The notes: generated by a model not told the origin, from the sequence alone. A stretch of 55,870 bases of DNA from Pseudochrobactrum sp. sp1633 (GCF_030376605.1 NZ_JARRAE010000018.1:1-55870), one strand, 5' to 3'; positions 25,985 through 35,836 are shown, numbered from the stretch's first letter. Numbers and translations are program-made.

Positions 25985-27535
25985 TCAGATCATCGCTTCG
26001 ATCAGGAACGGGCCTTTGCGTTTGCTGGCTGCGGCAAACAAATCAGCAAACTGTTCAGCCGTTGTGGCGCGTGCGCCTTCAACACCAACACCTTTGGCAA
26101 GGCTCACCCAGTCAATCGTCGGCTCGACCAGATCGAACATGCGCTGCGCATTGCGTCCCGGTGCACCGGCACCGACATTCTGCAATTCGCCATGCAAGAT
26201 CGCATAACGCTGATTAGCAAAAATGACGGTGATGATATTCAGGTTCTCGCGGGCATGTGTCCACAGTGCCTGCATCGTATACATACCACTGCCATCAGCC
26301 TGCAAAGCAACGACCTGACGATCCGGACAGGCCACAGCCGCACCGGTTGCCAGCGGCAGACCGATACCAATTGCACCACCGGTCAATTGCAGAAAATCAT
26401 GCGGCGCTGAATTATGCGTCAGCCCGAACATTTCACGACCGGATGTAATGGATTCATCAACGATAATCGCATTTTCCGGCAGGAGTGACGCAACAATCGC
26501 GCTGATTTTATCATCATCGAGCGTGCCGGTCGGCATCACTTTCTCACCACGCTGATTGAGCAATGGAGTAACAGATGCCGGAATGTTCATTTCATCGGCC
26601 AGCGCCTGCAAGGCGTAAAGCTGGTCGTCGGCTTCACCGGCATAATCAACCACAGCGCAGCCTTCCGGCAGGAAAGTGCTAGGTTTGCCCGGATAGGCAA
26701 AGAAGGCGACCGGAATTTTAGCACCGAGCAGCACAACCTGTTCAATATCTGCCAGATCGGCCAGTGCATCATCCACACGATAGAGCACACGATTAACCGT
26801 AACACGCCCTGCTCCGCGTTCAATACGGCCATTGGATTGCTGCGCCTGAATGCGTGCACCAGTGCTTTGAGCAATGCGGCTGGCGATTTCCAGCGCATTG
26901 GCACGCAGAGCAAGATTGCCAAGCAGGATGAGCGTGCGCTTACCATTGCGCAATGCCTGAGCTGCTTCACGTACGGCCTCCGCATCAACTTTACGACGCT
27001 CCGGACGGATCAAAGGCTGCACAATTTGCTGCGGTGCTTCTGTCCATGCGGTATTGGCAGGCAGGATCAGCGTTGCCACCTGTCCCGGTGCATTGCAGGC
27101 CGCGGCAAAAGCTTCAGCCGTATCTGCCGAAATATCATCAGCGGATTTCGAGGTTTTAACCCAGCCGGAAACCGGACGCGCCAGCGATTCAATATCACTG
27201 GTCAGCGGTGCATCATATTTCAGATGATAAGTGGCATGATCGCCGACAATATTCACAATCGGTGTCTTGGCACGTTTCGCATTGTGCAGATTGGCAACGC
27301 CGTTACCAAGACCGGAACCCAGATGCAGCAAAGTTGCTGCCGGTTTATCCGCCATACGGCCATAGCCGTCCGCGGCACCTGTTACCACGCCTTCAAACAG
27401 GCCCAGCACGCAGCGCATCTGCGGCTTGCGATCCAGCGCCGCCACAAAATGCATTTCAGATGTGCCCGGATTGGCAAAACAGACATCGATCCCGTGCGCC
27501 AGCAGGGTGTCGCAAAGGCTATCAGCACCGTTCAT
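25985..27535 (-). CDS. TPP-dependent acetolactate-synthase-like enzyme
   Basis: Thiamine-diphosphate enzyme of 516 residues, somewhat shorter than biosynthetic IlvB/IlvG (about 560-590). It has the N-terminal PYR domain with the catalytic glutamate (GLFEGVVTGAADGYGRM), a central domain, and a C-terminal PP domain with ADGSGMYT and FANQRYAIL as the cofactor motif. No small regulatory subunit or other branched-chain gene is nearby, so a role in valine/isoleucine synthesis is doubtful. Decarboxylation of a 2-ketoacid, as in benzoylformate decarboxylase relatives, is equally possible. GGGAGTGAGAA precedes the start. It is a single-gene transcript. Confidence 0.88.
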   Translation of the reverse strand: MNGADSLCDTLLAHGIDVCFANPGTSEMHFVAALDRKPQMRCVLGLFEGVVTGAADGYGRMADKPAATLLHLGSGLGNGVANLHNAKRAKTPIVNIVGDHATYHLKYDAPLTSDIESLARPVSGWVKTSKSADDISADTAEAFAAACNAPGQVATLILPANTAWTEAPQQIVQPLIRPERRKVDAEAVREAAQALRNGKRTLILLGNLALRANALEIASRIAQSTGARIQAQQSNGRIERGAGRVTVNRVLYRVDDALADLADIEQVVLLGAKIPVAFFAYPGKPSTFLPEGCAVVDYAGEADDQLYALQALADEMNIPASVTPLLNQRGEKVMPTGTLDDDKISAIVASLLPENAIIVDESITSGREMFGLTHNSAPHDFLQLTGGAIGIGLPLATGAAVACPDRQVVALQADGSGMYTMQALWTHARENLNIITVIFANQRYAILHGELQNVGAGAPGRNAQRMFDLVEPTIDWVSLAKGVGVEGARATTAEQFADLFAAASKRKGPFLIEAMI

Positions 27536-28045
27536 TTCTCACTCCCATTATGCTTGCTCTCACAGCATCCGGCAGCGCGTTTCCTCCATGCGCAACCACT
27601 ATGAGCCGCAACAGCTATATCCGGCGAACAGGCTGTTCTGCAAGTTTTGCGAAAATTATTTCAAAATCAGTCCCTACTGACAGAATATTTTTATACACAA
27701 GCCGGCAAAACCAACAAGTGAAGCAAAAACAAATATTTACAAGTCTACATGACAGTATTGCAATTGCCTGCGCGTGACAGAAAAATTTTTAGTTGCACAA
27801 AGCAGCAAGTTCATAAAAACTCGCACCGGAAATTGAGCAATTATACGCATCAAATCAACCAATCTAATACTTTAGGATGATTGCGGCTCTTTTTGTACAT
27901 ATGATGTCTTGGTGATGTTAACTGGTGACTGTTTTGCAAACATCAGCATACTGACAAGACATGACACAGGGTTGGTGCGGCCATATTCAAAGTAAGAATA
28001 CCGGCTGCGGGAGAACCGGCCTGAGAATGAAATATGGAGGGTTTC
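27536..28045. other. Non-coding region upstream of the first TAXI TRAP operon
   Basis: 510 bp without a credible gene between the divergent acetolactate-synthase-like gene and the TRAP operon. The left half is AT-rich and featureless. Nested inverted repeats occur at 27904-27962 (see separate entry). GGAGGG just before 28046 is the TAXI ribosome binding site. No tRNA or known riboswitch pattern was seen. Confidence 0.6.
27904..27962 (+). promoter_or_regulatory. Nested inverted repeats with sigma-54-like promoter match
   Basis: Outer arms ATGTCTTG (27904-27911) and CAAGACAT (27955-27962) enclose inner arms TGATGTT (27913-27919) and AACATCA (27939-27945). The loop contains TGGTGACTGTTTTGCA (27923-27938), which has GG and GC separated by ten bases, as at sigma-54 promoters, although the middle of the -24 element is non-consensus. 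It could be an operator, a promoter or a leader RNA fold. Confidence 0.35.
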
Positions 28046-28999
28046 ATGACTTATCTGAGCAAGAAAACAATTTTCTCAACTTTTGCAGCACTGACGCTGA
28101 CATTTGCAGCAGCTGAAGCAAAGGCACAGGACTTCATTAATATTTTGACCGGCGGCACAAGCGGTGTTTACTACCCGATGGGCGTGGCGCTTGAAAAAAT
28201 TTATTCCGGCATTCCGAATGCCCGCCCTTCTGTGCAGGCAACCAAAGCCTCGATTGAAAATATCAATCTGATCAATAGCGGGCGTGGCGAAATCGCTTTC
28301 ACATTGGGCGATTCCCTGCGTGATGCATGGGAAGGCAATGAAGAAGCCGGCTTCAAAAAGAAGCTGGAAAATATCAGCACAATGGCCGCAATTTACCCGA
28401 ACTATGTGCAGATTGTTGCTTCCAAGGAATCCGGCATCAAAACGCTGGCGGATCTGAAAGGTAAACGCCTTTCCGTCGGCGCCCCAAAATCCGGCACTGA
28501 GCTGAATGCGAAAACCATTCTTCATGCAGCCGGTCTTTCCTATGATGATCTCGGCAAAGTGGAATATTTGCCATTTGCGGAATCCGTGGAACTGATGAAA
28601 AACCGTCAGCTGGATGCCACGCTGCAATCCTCAGGTCTCGGCGTTGCATCGCTGCGCGATCTGGCCAATGCGGTTGAGATCAATGTGGTGGAAGTGCCTG
28701 CCGATATTATCGAAAAAATCGGCGCGCCTTATCTGGTCAACACTATTCCGGCAAATACCTATACCGGTCAGGACAAAGATGTGACCACCGCATCGGTGAT
28801 CAACTATCTGATTGTGCGTCCGGATATGAGCGATGAGCTGGTGTATCAGATGACCAAAGGCCTGTTCGAAAATCTGGATCAGCTGACAGCAGCCCATTCG
28901 GCAGCCAAAATGATCAAGCTCGACAAGAGCACCATCGTGTCGCCTACACCGGTTCATCCGGGCGCGATGCGCTACTACAAAGAAAAAGGTATTGAATAA
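28046..28999 (+). CDS. TAXI-family TRAP transporter solute-binding protein
   Basis: Periplasmic binding protein of about 317 residues with a signal peptide ending near AEAKAQD. The TAXI hallmark is ILTGGTSGVYYPMG, followed by ASIENINLINSGRGEIAFTLGD, and the C-terminal VHPGAMRYYKEKGI. The start at 28046 has GGAGGG immediately upstream; the ATG at 28034 lies within that site. It is the first gene of an operon with a fused permease and a DUF1850 protein. Known TAXI ligands include glutamate and other carboxylates; this one is unknown. Confidence 0.94.
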   Translation: MTYLSKKTIFSTFAALTLTFAAAEAKAQDFINILTGGTSGVYYPMGVALEKIYSGIPNARPSVQATKASIENINLINSGRGEIAFTLGDSLRDAWEGNEEAGFKKKLENISTMAAIYPNYVQIVASKESGIKTLADLKGKRLSVGAPKSGTELNAKTILHAAGLSYDDLGKVEYLPFAESVELMKNRQLDATLQSSGLGVASLRDLANAVEINVVEVPADIIEKIGAPYLVNTIPANTYTGQDKDVTTASVINYLIVRPDMSDELVYQMTKGLFENLDQLTAAHSAAKMIKLDKSTIVSPTPVHPGAMRYYKEKGIE

Positions 29000-29022
29000 A
29001 AACGCCTGAAGCGGGTTTTGAG

Positions 29023-29065
29023 GGCTGTATCATTTGCCTTTATGGCAGGTGATGCAGCCGCTTTT
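29023..29065 (+). terminator. Attenuator-like hairpin between TAXI protein and permease genes
   Basis: A 16-bp stem with three G-U wobbles (GGCTGTATCATTTGCC against GGCAGGTGATGCAGCC) and a 5-base loop, followed by GCTTTTT. It looks like an intrinsic terminator located inside the operon, so only part of the transcripts would reach the permease. Confidence 0.7.
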
Positions 29066-29102
29066 TACTCTTGTTCATATCATTTTGCGTGGTTTGAAAT
29101 TG

Positions 29103-31208
29103 ATGACATCTACAGAAACCAATGCGGTTGAATCAGCCGAGCATATTCCGGGCTGGGGTCTTAGTACCGGCGCCCGGATATTGTTTGGTATTGCCGTTAC
29201 TTTTTCCGTTTTTCAGCTCTGGACTGCGGCCTATTCTCCATTGCCAAGTCAGGTTGTGCGCTCCGTTCATGTGGGCTTTTTGCTGCTGCTGCTGTTTGGC
29301 CTTTATGCCAATGCAGCCCCGCGCGGTTCCTTCACAAAAATCCTGCTGTGGTCGACGGCCATTCTGGCTTTTGCTGTCAGTTTCTACCACTGGGTTTTCT
29401 ATAATGATCTGATCCTGCGTGCCGGTGAGCCGGAAATGCAGGATATTGTGATCGGTGTGCTGGCCGTTGGTCTGGTGTTCTGGGCTGGTCAGCGCATGAT
29501 GGGCTGGACACTGCCGCTGATCTGTTTGATTTTCCTGATGTACGGACTGTTTGGCCAACATCTGCCCTCGCCGCTCAACCATCGCGGCTATGATTTTGAG
29601 CAGGTTGTCGAAGTGCTGTTTCTGGGAACAGAAGGTATTTACGGCACCCCAATTTATGTCTCATCCAGCTATATTTTCCTGTTTATTTTGTTTGGCGCTT
29701 TCCTTGAACGTGCGGGCATGATCCAGCTGTTCAATGATGTGGCAATGGGTTCTGTCGGCTCGTCGCGCGGCGGCCCTGCTAAAGTTTCGGTGATCTCCTC
29801 CGCCTTGATGGGCACCATCAACGGTTCCGGCGTGGCCAATGTGGTGACCACCGGTGCTTTCACCATTCCGCTGATGAAACGCTCCGGCTTCAAACCCGCT
29901 TTTGCCGGTGGGGTGGAAGCAGTTGCCTCGATGGGCGGACAGATTATGCCGCCGGTAATGGGTGCTGTCGCTTTCATCATGGCCGAAACGCTGGGTCTGC
30001 CTTATCTTGAAATCGTCAAAGCAGCGATTGTTCCGGCCATTCTCTACTTCATCACCGTCTTCATTATGGTGCATCTGGAAGCCGGACGTCTTGGCCTGAA
30101 AGGCCTGTCAAAAGCGGAGCTGCCAAGTGCCCTTGGTGCCCTGCGCAAGCACTGGTATCTGATCCTGCCGCTTGTAGCTCTGGTCTGGCTGCTGTTCTCC
30201 GGCTATACACCGCTTTTTGCCGGTACCGTGGGCATGGGGCTGACCGCGCTGATTATTCTCGGCGTGCCGGTTTCCACACAAATGCCAATGGCAGTGCGCG
30301 TGCTGTTCTGGATTGCACTCGGCCTGATGTCAGCAGCAGCGTTCAGCACCAGCTTTAGTATTCTGGGTTTTGAAATCCGCGGCATCACCCTGATCCTGCT
30401 GTTGCTCGCCGTGCTGGTTCTGGTCAATTTTACCATTCGCGGTGGCCGCGAGACATTGCGTCTCTGTCTTGAAAGTCTTGCGGAAGGCGCCAAAAATGCC
30501 CTGCCGGTTGGCGTGGCCTGTGCGCTTGTCGGCGTGATTATCGGCGTGCTGGCGCTCACCGGTGCCGGATCGAGCTTTGCCCGTGTGATTGTGAGTGTGG
30601 GTGAAAACTCCCTGTTCCTCTCGCTCGTGCTGACCATGATTACCTGCCTTATTCTCGGCATGGGTATTCCGACAATCCCGAACTATATCATTACCTCATC
30701 GATTGCAGGCCCTGCTTTGCTGATGCTGGATGTGCCGCTTCTGGTGTCACATATGTTCGTGTTCTATTTCGGAATCATGGCTGACCTGACGCCGCCGGTC
30801 GCACTGGCTGCTTTTGCCGCCGCGCCGATTGCCAAAGAGTCCGGCATGAAAATCGGAATGCAGGCGGTGCGTATTGCCGTTGCCGGTTTTGCCGTACCGT
30901 TTATGGCGGTTTATGCGCCGGTTATCATGTTGCAGGATGGCGGCCCGCTGGCGGAGAGTATGGGCTACTGGCCTGCTGTTGCCTATATGATCGGCAAAGC
31001 CTTGCTCAGTATCGTGATGTGGGGTGCAGCGGCGATCGGCTTCCTGCGCGGTCACCTGAAAATCTGGGAACGTGTCTGGGCATTCCTTGCCGCAGCCATG
31101 ATGCTGGCAACCTATCCGCTCAGCGATGAGATCGGCTTTGCTGCCTGTATGGCTTTCCTTCTCTGGCACTGGTGGAATACCAGAGAGCCGCAGATGAAAG
31201 CCGCCTGA
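29103..31208 (+). CDS. TRAP transporter fused permease (DctQ-DctM, 4TM/12TM type)
   Basis: Large inner-membrane protein of about 701 residues, the usual size of TAXI-associated fused TRAP permeases. The N-terminal third corresponds to the small DctQ-like subunit and the rest to DctM. Diagnostic motifs include GGPAKVSVISSALMGTINGSG, GGQIMPPVMGAVAF, LGMGIPTIPNYI, and DLTPPVALAAFAAA. The start at 29103 is preferred because it gives the usual hydrophilic N terminus, though the ribosome binding site is weak. It is coupled to the DUF1850 gene by a TGATG overlap. Confidence 0.93.
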   Translation: MTSTETNAVESAEHIPGWGLSTGARILFGIAVTFSVFQLWTAAYSPLPSQVVRSVHVGFLLLLLFGLYANAAPRGSFTKILLWSTAILAFAVSFYHWVFYNDLILRAGEPEMQDIVIGVLAVGLVFWAGQRMMGWTLPLICLIFLMYGLFGQHLPSPLNHRGYDFEQVVEVLFLGTEGIYGTPIYVSSSYIFLFILFGAFLERAGMIQLFNDVAMGSVGSSRGGPAKVSVISSALMGTINGSGVANVVTTGAFTIPLMKRSGFKPAFAGGVEAVASMGGQIMPPVMGAVAFIMAETLGLPYLEIVKAAIVPAILYFITVFIMVHLEAGRLGLKGLSKAELPSALGALRKHWYLILPLVALVWLLFSGYTPLFAGTVGMGLTALIILGVPVSTQMPMAVRVLFWIALGLMSAAAFSTSFSILGFEIRGITLILLLLAVLVLVNFTIRGGRETLRLCLESLAEGAKNALPVGVACALVGVIIGVLALTGAGSSFARVIVSVGENSLFLSLVLTMITCLILGMGIPTIPNYIITSSIAGPALLMLDVPLLVSHMFVFYFGIMADLTPPVALAAFAAAPIAKESGMKIGMQAVRIAVAGFAVPFMAVYAPVIMLQDGGPLAESMGYWPAVAYMIGKALLSIVMWGAAAIGFLRGHLKIWERVWAFLAAAMMLATYPLSDEIGFAACMAFLLWHWWNTREPQMKAA

Positions 31209-31567
31209 TGGCACTCTGTGCACTATCCGCAGCCGGTGTGCTGCGGATAGCAACCACCACTTTCATGCTGCAATGGACACATAGTGTCGAGAAAATACCC
31301 TGGCAGGAAGACTGGCAGATGACACCGGCAGGTTTTGTGCTGACGCAAGCCCGCATACAAGGCTCCGGCGCGGGTATGGAACCACCGGAAGGCGCAGTGT
31401 TACGGGATGGCTGGTATCATTATGTGCCGAAAATTCCGCCACGTCAGGAGCTGGTGCTGGCGGCCTCCGGCGAAACGGTCAGCGGCTGGAAACTTTGCGC
31501 CAACGGGCAATGTCACGAGCTTGGCACGACAGCAGAACAGCCAATTAAAATCACGCAATGCAAATAA
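31208..31567 (+). CDS. DUF1850 protein, TRAP-associated
   Basis: Protein of 119 residues that starts in a TGATG overlap with the TRAP permease. The body has the DUF1850 pattern, including a W.HSVEKIPWQEDW segment and the central GSGAGMEPPEGAVLRDGWY block. Its N terminus is hydrophobic (ALCALSAAGVL), consistent with a membrane or exported location. DUF1850 proteins are usually next to TAXI TRAP genes, and their function is not established. The strong terminator at 31570-31605 follows. Confidence 0.88.
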   Translation: MALCALSAAGVLRIATTTFMLQWTHSVEKIPWQEDWQMTPAGFVLTQARIQGSGAGMEPPEGAVLRDGWYHYVPKIPPRQELVLAASGETVSGWKLCANGQCHELGTTAEQPIKITQCK

Positions 31568-31569
31568 AA

Positions 31570-31606
31570 AACGCCCGATGCCATCTCCGGCATCGGGCGT
31601 TTTTTT
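31570..31606. terminator. Bidirectional intrinsic terminator
   Basis: A 13-bp stem (AACGCCCGATGCC) with a 6-base loop and T-runs on both strands, between the convergent DUF1850 and EfeM genes. Confidence 0.92.
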
Positions 31607-31619
31607 GAACATTATCAGA

Positions 31620-32438
31620 TTAGTTCAGGCCGAGCTTGCCGCGCAGAGTGGAAAGGTCTTCCGCCAGTGTGTTCACTGCAATGGAGAGCACTTTGCGGTC
31701 TGCTTCTGTCAGCTTGTCATAGCTCTGGTAGCCGTCGCCTTCTTTGTATTTATCAAGTGTCTGGGAAACGGTGTTGAAGTTTTCATCCACTTTTTTGGTG
31801 AATTCAGCTTCTTTCGCTTCAATCAGTGGGCGAACCAGATCAAAAATCTTGCGGGAACCGTCAAAATTGCCTTTGAAATCCCAAAGATCAGTGTGGCTGT
31901 AGCGGTCTTCTTCACCGGAGATTTTGGTGGCTGCAACTTCTTCCATCAGCACCGCTGCACCGCCGACAACTTTTTCCGGCGGGAAGGTCAGGTCAGCAAT
32001 ACGCTTGTTCAGCTCGCTCACATCGGCCATCAGCTTGTCTGCAACCGGTGTCAGCTCATCGGTCGAATTCTTTTCCCACAGACCATATTCGATGCGGTGG
32101 AAGCCGGTGAAACCCGGATCCTGTTCAGCCTTTTCCCAGTCATCCGCACGGCTGTCGATCGACACGTCCAGATCGCTGAACAGTTCTGCAATCGGCTCAA
32201 TGGCTTCATAGCTCAGGCGGGTTGAAGCAAAGAGAGACTTTGCCTTTTCCACATCACCGGCTTTCACCGCATCGGTAAAGACCTTGGTGTCTTCTTCCAG
32301 CTTCTGCACTTTTTCACTGACATAGATTTTATATTCAGCCAGCGGCTCAACGAGGTCATAGGTAGTATCTTGCGCAAAAGCCTGAAAGGACAGGCACGAG
32401 GCAAAAACCGAGGCGGCAAGTAAAGATCCAAACTTCAT
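31620..32438 (-). CDS. efeM: EfeM/EfeO-like imelysin-family periplasmic protein
   Basis: Exported protein of 272 residues with a signal peptide ending near FQAFAQD and a single imelysin (peptidase M75-like) domain. The [10 protein letters not shown] segment contains the HxxE metal-binding motif. It lacks the cupredoxin domain of full-length EfeO, which is why EfeM is preferred. It is the last gene of the efeUOB-M operon and should bind iron in the periplasm for delivery to EfeU. AAGGACG precedes the ATG. Confidence 0.9.
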   Translation of the reverse strand: MKFGSLLAASVFASCLSFQAFAQDTTYDLVEPLAEYKIYVSEKVQKLEEDTKVFTDAVKAGDVEKAKSLFASTRLSYEAIEPIAELFSDLDVSIDSRADDWEKAEQDPGFTGFHRIEYGLWEKNSTDELTPVADKLMADVSELNKRIADLTFPPEKVVGGAAVLMEEVAATKISGEEDRYSHTDLWDFKGNFDGSRKIFDLVRPLIEAKEAEFTKKVDENFNTVSQTLDKYKEGDGYQSYDKLTEADRKVLSIAVNTLAEDLSTLRGKLGLN

Positions 32439-32503
32439 TACAGACGTCCTTTTGGTATGCTTATGTTTAGTGTTGCAGCCGCTTTTCTTAAAACGGCCTA
32501 AGG

Positions 32504-33811
32504 TTAAACTTTGTTATCCGGATGGTTGCGGATGGCCTCAACCAGAGTGCGGCCGAGATAATCCTTCTCGTCCACAGCCCCCGGCAGAATGAAGAAATAA
32601 CCGCCGCCGACCGGCTTGATATATTCCTCCAGCGGCTCGCCATCGAGCTTGCGCTGCACAGCGATAAAGCCCTGTTCCAGATCGGCCTGGTAGCAGATGA
32701 AAAGCAGCCCCTGATCAAGCTGGCCGGATTTGGTGACACCGTTGGAGTAGTTGAACGGACGGCGCAGAATGAGATTTTTCTGTGTGGCATGGGTGCGGTC
32801 ATTGGCAAGCCGGATATGCGCATCCATCGGCGTGACCTTGCCTTCAGGGTCTTTGGTATAGTCAGGAACCTGACTTTCATTGGTGCCGTCCATCGGCGCG
32901 CCGGACATTTTCTTACGCCCGAAAATCAGCTCCTGCTCCTGCAAAGGCGTGCGATCCCAACGCTCCACAAAATTGCGGATGAGACGCACCGCCTGATAAG
33001 AGCCATTGGCTGCCCAGTCCGGCTCCTGATGGGCTTCACCCACCCAGACCAGCTGGTTCATCAGGCTCTTGTCACCGGCATCAGGATTGGCGGAACCATC
33101 GCGGAAGCCTAAGAAATTGCGCGCACTTTCAATCTCACCAGAAGGCGATGGCGGAATCACCGGCACATTGCCTTCCTGTTTCCAGCGCAGGAAAACCAGA
33201 TCGGACATGGTTTTGAGAATATCGCGCAAGGCGTGAATATTGGTGTCCGGCGTGTTGGCACAGAATTGCAGCGAAAGATCACCGTGGCACAGATCAGCCA
33301 CCAGAGCATCATTCGGGAATTTGGTCATGCGCTGCAACAGCTTCGGCTTATGCGGCTTCAACCACGGATGATGCTCAAACAGGCTGTCGCCCAGACCCAC
33401 AGTCATCGTCAGATTATCGGGGCGGATATCAGGACCGAGAATACCGGAATCCGCCGGCGGTAATTTCGGGTCGAAATCCTGCGGTGTGCCGCCCTGTGTG
33501 AGGAAGGCAATGCGCTGCGTAAGCGTGCGGAACAGGCGCTCCAGATCATCAGGCGTTTTCACCAGCACATCAAAGGATGCAAGCAGCCCGTGTGCAGGGC
33601 GGGCATTGGCGATGCCAGATTGATGAATACCGTAAAAAGGCTGGCGCTGATGAAAACCATCGCTGCCAACCGGCGCGTCGGTTACATGATGTTCAACCGG
33701 AGCAGATGCGGCTTGCGCATAGCCCCCAGTTATGGTGCCGCCAAGTGCCAGTCCCAATCCTTTGAGGACATTGCGGCGGCTTGCAGTGAGCTTGTTCTCT
33801 TGCTTTGTCAT
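32504..33811 (-). CDS. efeB: EfeB deferrochelatase/DyP-type haem peroxidase
   Basis: Protein of 435 residues with a twin-arginine signal ([10 protein letters not shown]), as expected for a folded haem protein sent to the periplasm. DyP features are the GFRDGSANP motif with the catalytic aspartate and the HIRLAN segment with the proximal histidine. EfeB takes part in ferrous iron uptake through EfeU and may remove iron from haem. The ATG at 33811 follows GGAGTAAG and sits just after the efeO stop. Confidence 0.95.
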   Translation of the reverse strand: MTKQENKLTASRRNVLKGLGLALGGTITGGYAQAASAPVEHHVTDAPVGSDGFHQRQPFYGIHQSGIANARPAHGLLASFDVLVKTPDDLERLFRTLTQRIAFLTQGGTPQDFDPKLPPADSGILGPDIRPDNLTMTVGLGDSLFEHHPWLKPHKPKLLQRMTKFPNDALVADLCHGDLSLQFCANTPDTNIHALRDILKTMSDLVFLRWKQEGNVPVIPPSPSGEIESARNFLGFRDGSANPDAGDKSLMNQLVWVGEAHQEPDWAANGSYQAVRLIRNFVERWDRTPLQEQELIFGRKKMSGAPMDGTNESQVPDYTKDPEGKVTPMDAHIRLANDRTHATQKNLILRRPFNYSNGVTKSGQLDQGLLFICYQADLEQGFIAVQRKLDGEPLEEYIKPVGGGYFFILPGAVDEKDYLGRTLVEAIRNHPDNKV

Positions 33812-33814
33812 CAC

Positions 33815-35005
33815 TTACTCCAGTCCGATTGCCGACATCAGTGCGGTGATTTTCTGGCTGAGTGTTTTCACTTTTTCCGCCAGCACGCGGCGTGCAGCCT
33901 CATCAATTTCCGTGTAGGAACGCTCGGGATTTCCCGCCGACAGAGTTGCCAGTTCCTGACGCAGGTTCTGCAATGCTGCCAGCGCATTCTGCGTGTCCGT
34001 CGCGGCAGGTTTTTCACTGAGCGGCCGCAGCAGGATCAGCACCTTTTCCACGCCATCGAGCTTTGCAGTCAGATCAGCCAGATCGAGATGCGAATAGGCA
34101 TTATCTCCGGCCATCACCGCGCCCTCAGCCTGCTGATTGAGATAGCCTGCAACATTGCGCAGCAGCATATCCGGCGTGAGTTTTGTTGTTTTCAGACGCT
34201 CTTTCAGCGTGGTCAGATCAGCCGTCAGCTGGTTTGCGAAAACGCCCAGCCCCTCTGTGCTGTTCTTATCCCACAGACCATATTCAATACGGTGAAAGCC
34301 GGTAAATGCCGGATCTTCTTCACGCTTTTCCAGATAGCTTGCGACAGGATCAATTTTTGAAGCCAGATCGGCAAAGCGGCTGGAAAGCACGTCTGTGCGC
34401 TCATAAGCTTCACGCGTCTGTAAAAACGCTGCGCGCGCGGCCTGCACATCACCGGCGTTGATCGCTGCCTGCAAGGCCTCCGCCCCTTTGAGCGCGGCAT
34501 TGCTCTGCATCACCAGAAACACTTTATATTCCGAGAGCATCCCGATGAAAGCGCGGGTATCCGGCTTAGCAACAGCAGTCTGCGCAGAATGTTCCGACGG
34601 TGTTACCGTCAGCTTACCGCGCGGGTTGGAGAGCAGACCGCAGGTAATTTCATAATCACCCGGCTGCAATTGCGCACGCAGGACAGCCTTCATCCCCGGA
34701 ATGATATTCTCCCGCTCTTCCACCACCATCACACCGTCGAGAATTTCCCACTCAACAGGACGGTCAGAGCGATTATGAATTTCAAAACTGTGATGCGCTG
34801 AAGGCAAGGTCAGGTTCATCGGGTCGCAGGCCTTGGCACCGACCTCAATCGCGATCAACTTTTCATTGCCAGCGGATTTTTTGGTAATGGTTGCGTAATA
34901 AAACAGACCACCGGCAGCAACAGCCAGTACGGCAGAACCGGCAACGGCCAGTTTCATCATGCCTGAAGACGGTTGTGAGGACGGCGAAGATTGACGTTTG
35001 CTCAT
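33815..35005 (-). CDS. efeO: EfeO iron-uptake protein (cupredoxin plus imelysin domains)
   Basis: Protein of 396 residues. The N terminus has one membrane helix (about 18-42), a cupredoxin-like domain (50-140) with the ITCGLLSNPRG segment, and an imelysin domain (155-390) containing [14 protein letters not shown] with the HxxE motif. It resembles the EfeM neighbour in its second half, so the two probably arose by duplication. It is thought to bind and possibly oxidise ferrous iron for EfeU. It lies nine bases after efeU. Confidence 0.94.
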   Translation of the reverse strand: MSKRQSSPSSQPSSGMMKLAVAGSAVLAVAAGGLFYYATITKKSAGNEKLIAIEVGAKACDPMNLTLPSAHHSFEIHNRSDRPVEWEILDGVMVVEERENIIPGMKAVLRAQLQPGDYEITCGLLSNPRGKLTVTPSEHSAQTAVAKPDTRAFIGMLSEYKVFLVMQSNAALKGAEALQAAINAGDVQAARAAFLQTREAYERTDVLSSRFADLASKIDPVASYLEKREEDPAFTGFHRIEYGLWDKNSTEGLGVFANQLTADLTTLKERLKTTKLTPDMLLRNVAGYLNQQAEGAVMAGDNAYSHLDLADLTAKLDGVEKVLILLRPLSEKPAATDTQNALAALQNLRQELATLSAGNPERSYTEIDEAARRVLAEKVKTLSQKITALMSAIGLE

Positions 35006-35014
35006 AACAGCCTC

Positions 35015-35836
35015 TCAGACCGTTGCGGTTTTTTGTGCAGGGGCAGGCTTGAGATAGATGGCCAGCGCTGCAAACAGAAAAATGACATAGGCGATAACTT
35101 CACCCACTGCCGGTGTATCGTGATAGCCGAGCAGACCGGACAGCAATGTGCCAAGTGGTGAAGACAGCGGCAGCACATGGCTCAGATCCCATGCCGGTGC
35201 CTGCAAATAATTCCAGATACCCGCCTCATGCAGGCTGCGCAGGGAACCGGACAACAGACCAGCCGCGACAAAAATAATCAGGATACCCGTCCAGCGGAAA
35301 AACACCCGTAAATTCAGACGCAGCCCGCCCTGATAAATCAGCACGCCGAGCACCACGGAAACAGCTACACCTAAAAACGCACCGAGCGGAGCGGAATAGC
35401 CTTCACTTTGCTGAAAAATTGCCAGCAGGAAGAACACGGATTCCAGCCCCTCACGCGCCACGGCAAAAAACACCATGCCGATCAGCGCCCATGTGGCAGA
35501 TTTTGCTGCGAGCGCATGTTCAACAGAATGCTGGAGCTCATCTTTGAGAGAGCGTGCGGCCTTCTTCATCCACAGCACCATAGACATCAGCACGATCACG
35601 GCAATGAAGCCGACAATGGCCTCAAACAATTCCTGCATTTTTTGCGGAAATTCAGCACTGATAATCTGCAAGGCGGCACCGGCCAGAAAGGACAGCGCAA
35701 TGGCCAGAAATATACCAACCCAGACGGCAGGCATATAGGAAGAACGTCCGGTCTTGTTCAGATAAGAAGCAATAATACTGGTCAGAAGAGCGGCTTCCAG
35801 CCCCTCGCGCAGCATGATCAGAAATGGTGCCAACAT
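35015..35836 (-). CDS. efeU: EfeU ferrous iron permease (FTR1 family)
   Basis: Inner-membrane protein of 273 residues with about seven helices. It contains both REGLE motifs: LREGLEAAL at residues 9-17 and AREGLESVF further on, the iron-translocating signature of FTR1/EfeU. It is the first gene of the operon efeU-efeO-efeB-efeM. No unmistakable Fur, Irr or RirA box is visible upstream, although iron control would be expected from the family. Confidence 0.96.
   Translation of the reverse strand: MLAPFLIMLREGLEAALLTSIIASYLNKTGRSSYMPAVWVGIFLAIALSFLAGAALQIISAEFPQKMQELFEAIVGFIAVIVLMSMVLWMKKAARSLKDELQHSVEHALAAKSATWALIGMVFFAVAREGLESVFFLLAIFQQSEGYSAPLGAFLGVAVSVVLGVLIYQGGLRLNLRVFFRWTGILIIFVAAGLLSGSLRSLHEAGIWNYLQAPAWDLSHVLPLSSPLGTLLSGLLGYHDTPAVGEVIAYVIFLFAALAIYLKPAPAQKTATV

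Noticed and set aside
25985-27535. Acetolactate-synthase-like gene as a target of the TPP riboswitch
   Set aside because: The enzyme uses TPP, but the riboswitch lies on the same strand beyond its 3' end and reads away from it toward the SDR gene.
31407-32225. Plus-strand open frame of 272 codons
   Set aside because: Antisense to efeM and crossing the strong terminator at 31570-31606. No family resemblance.
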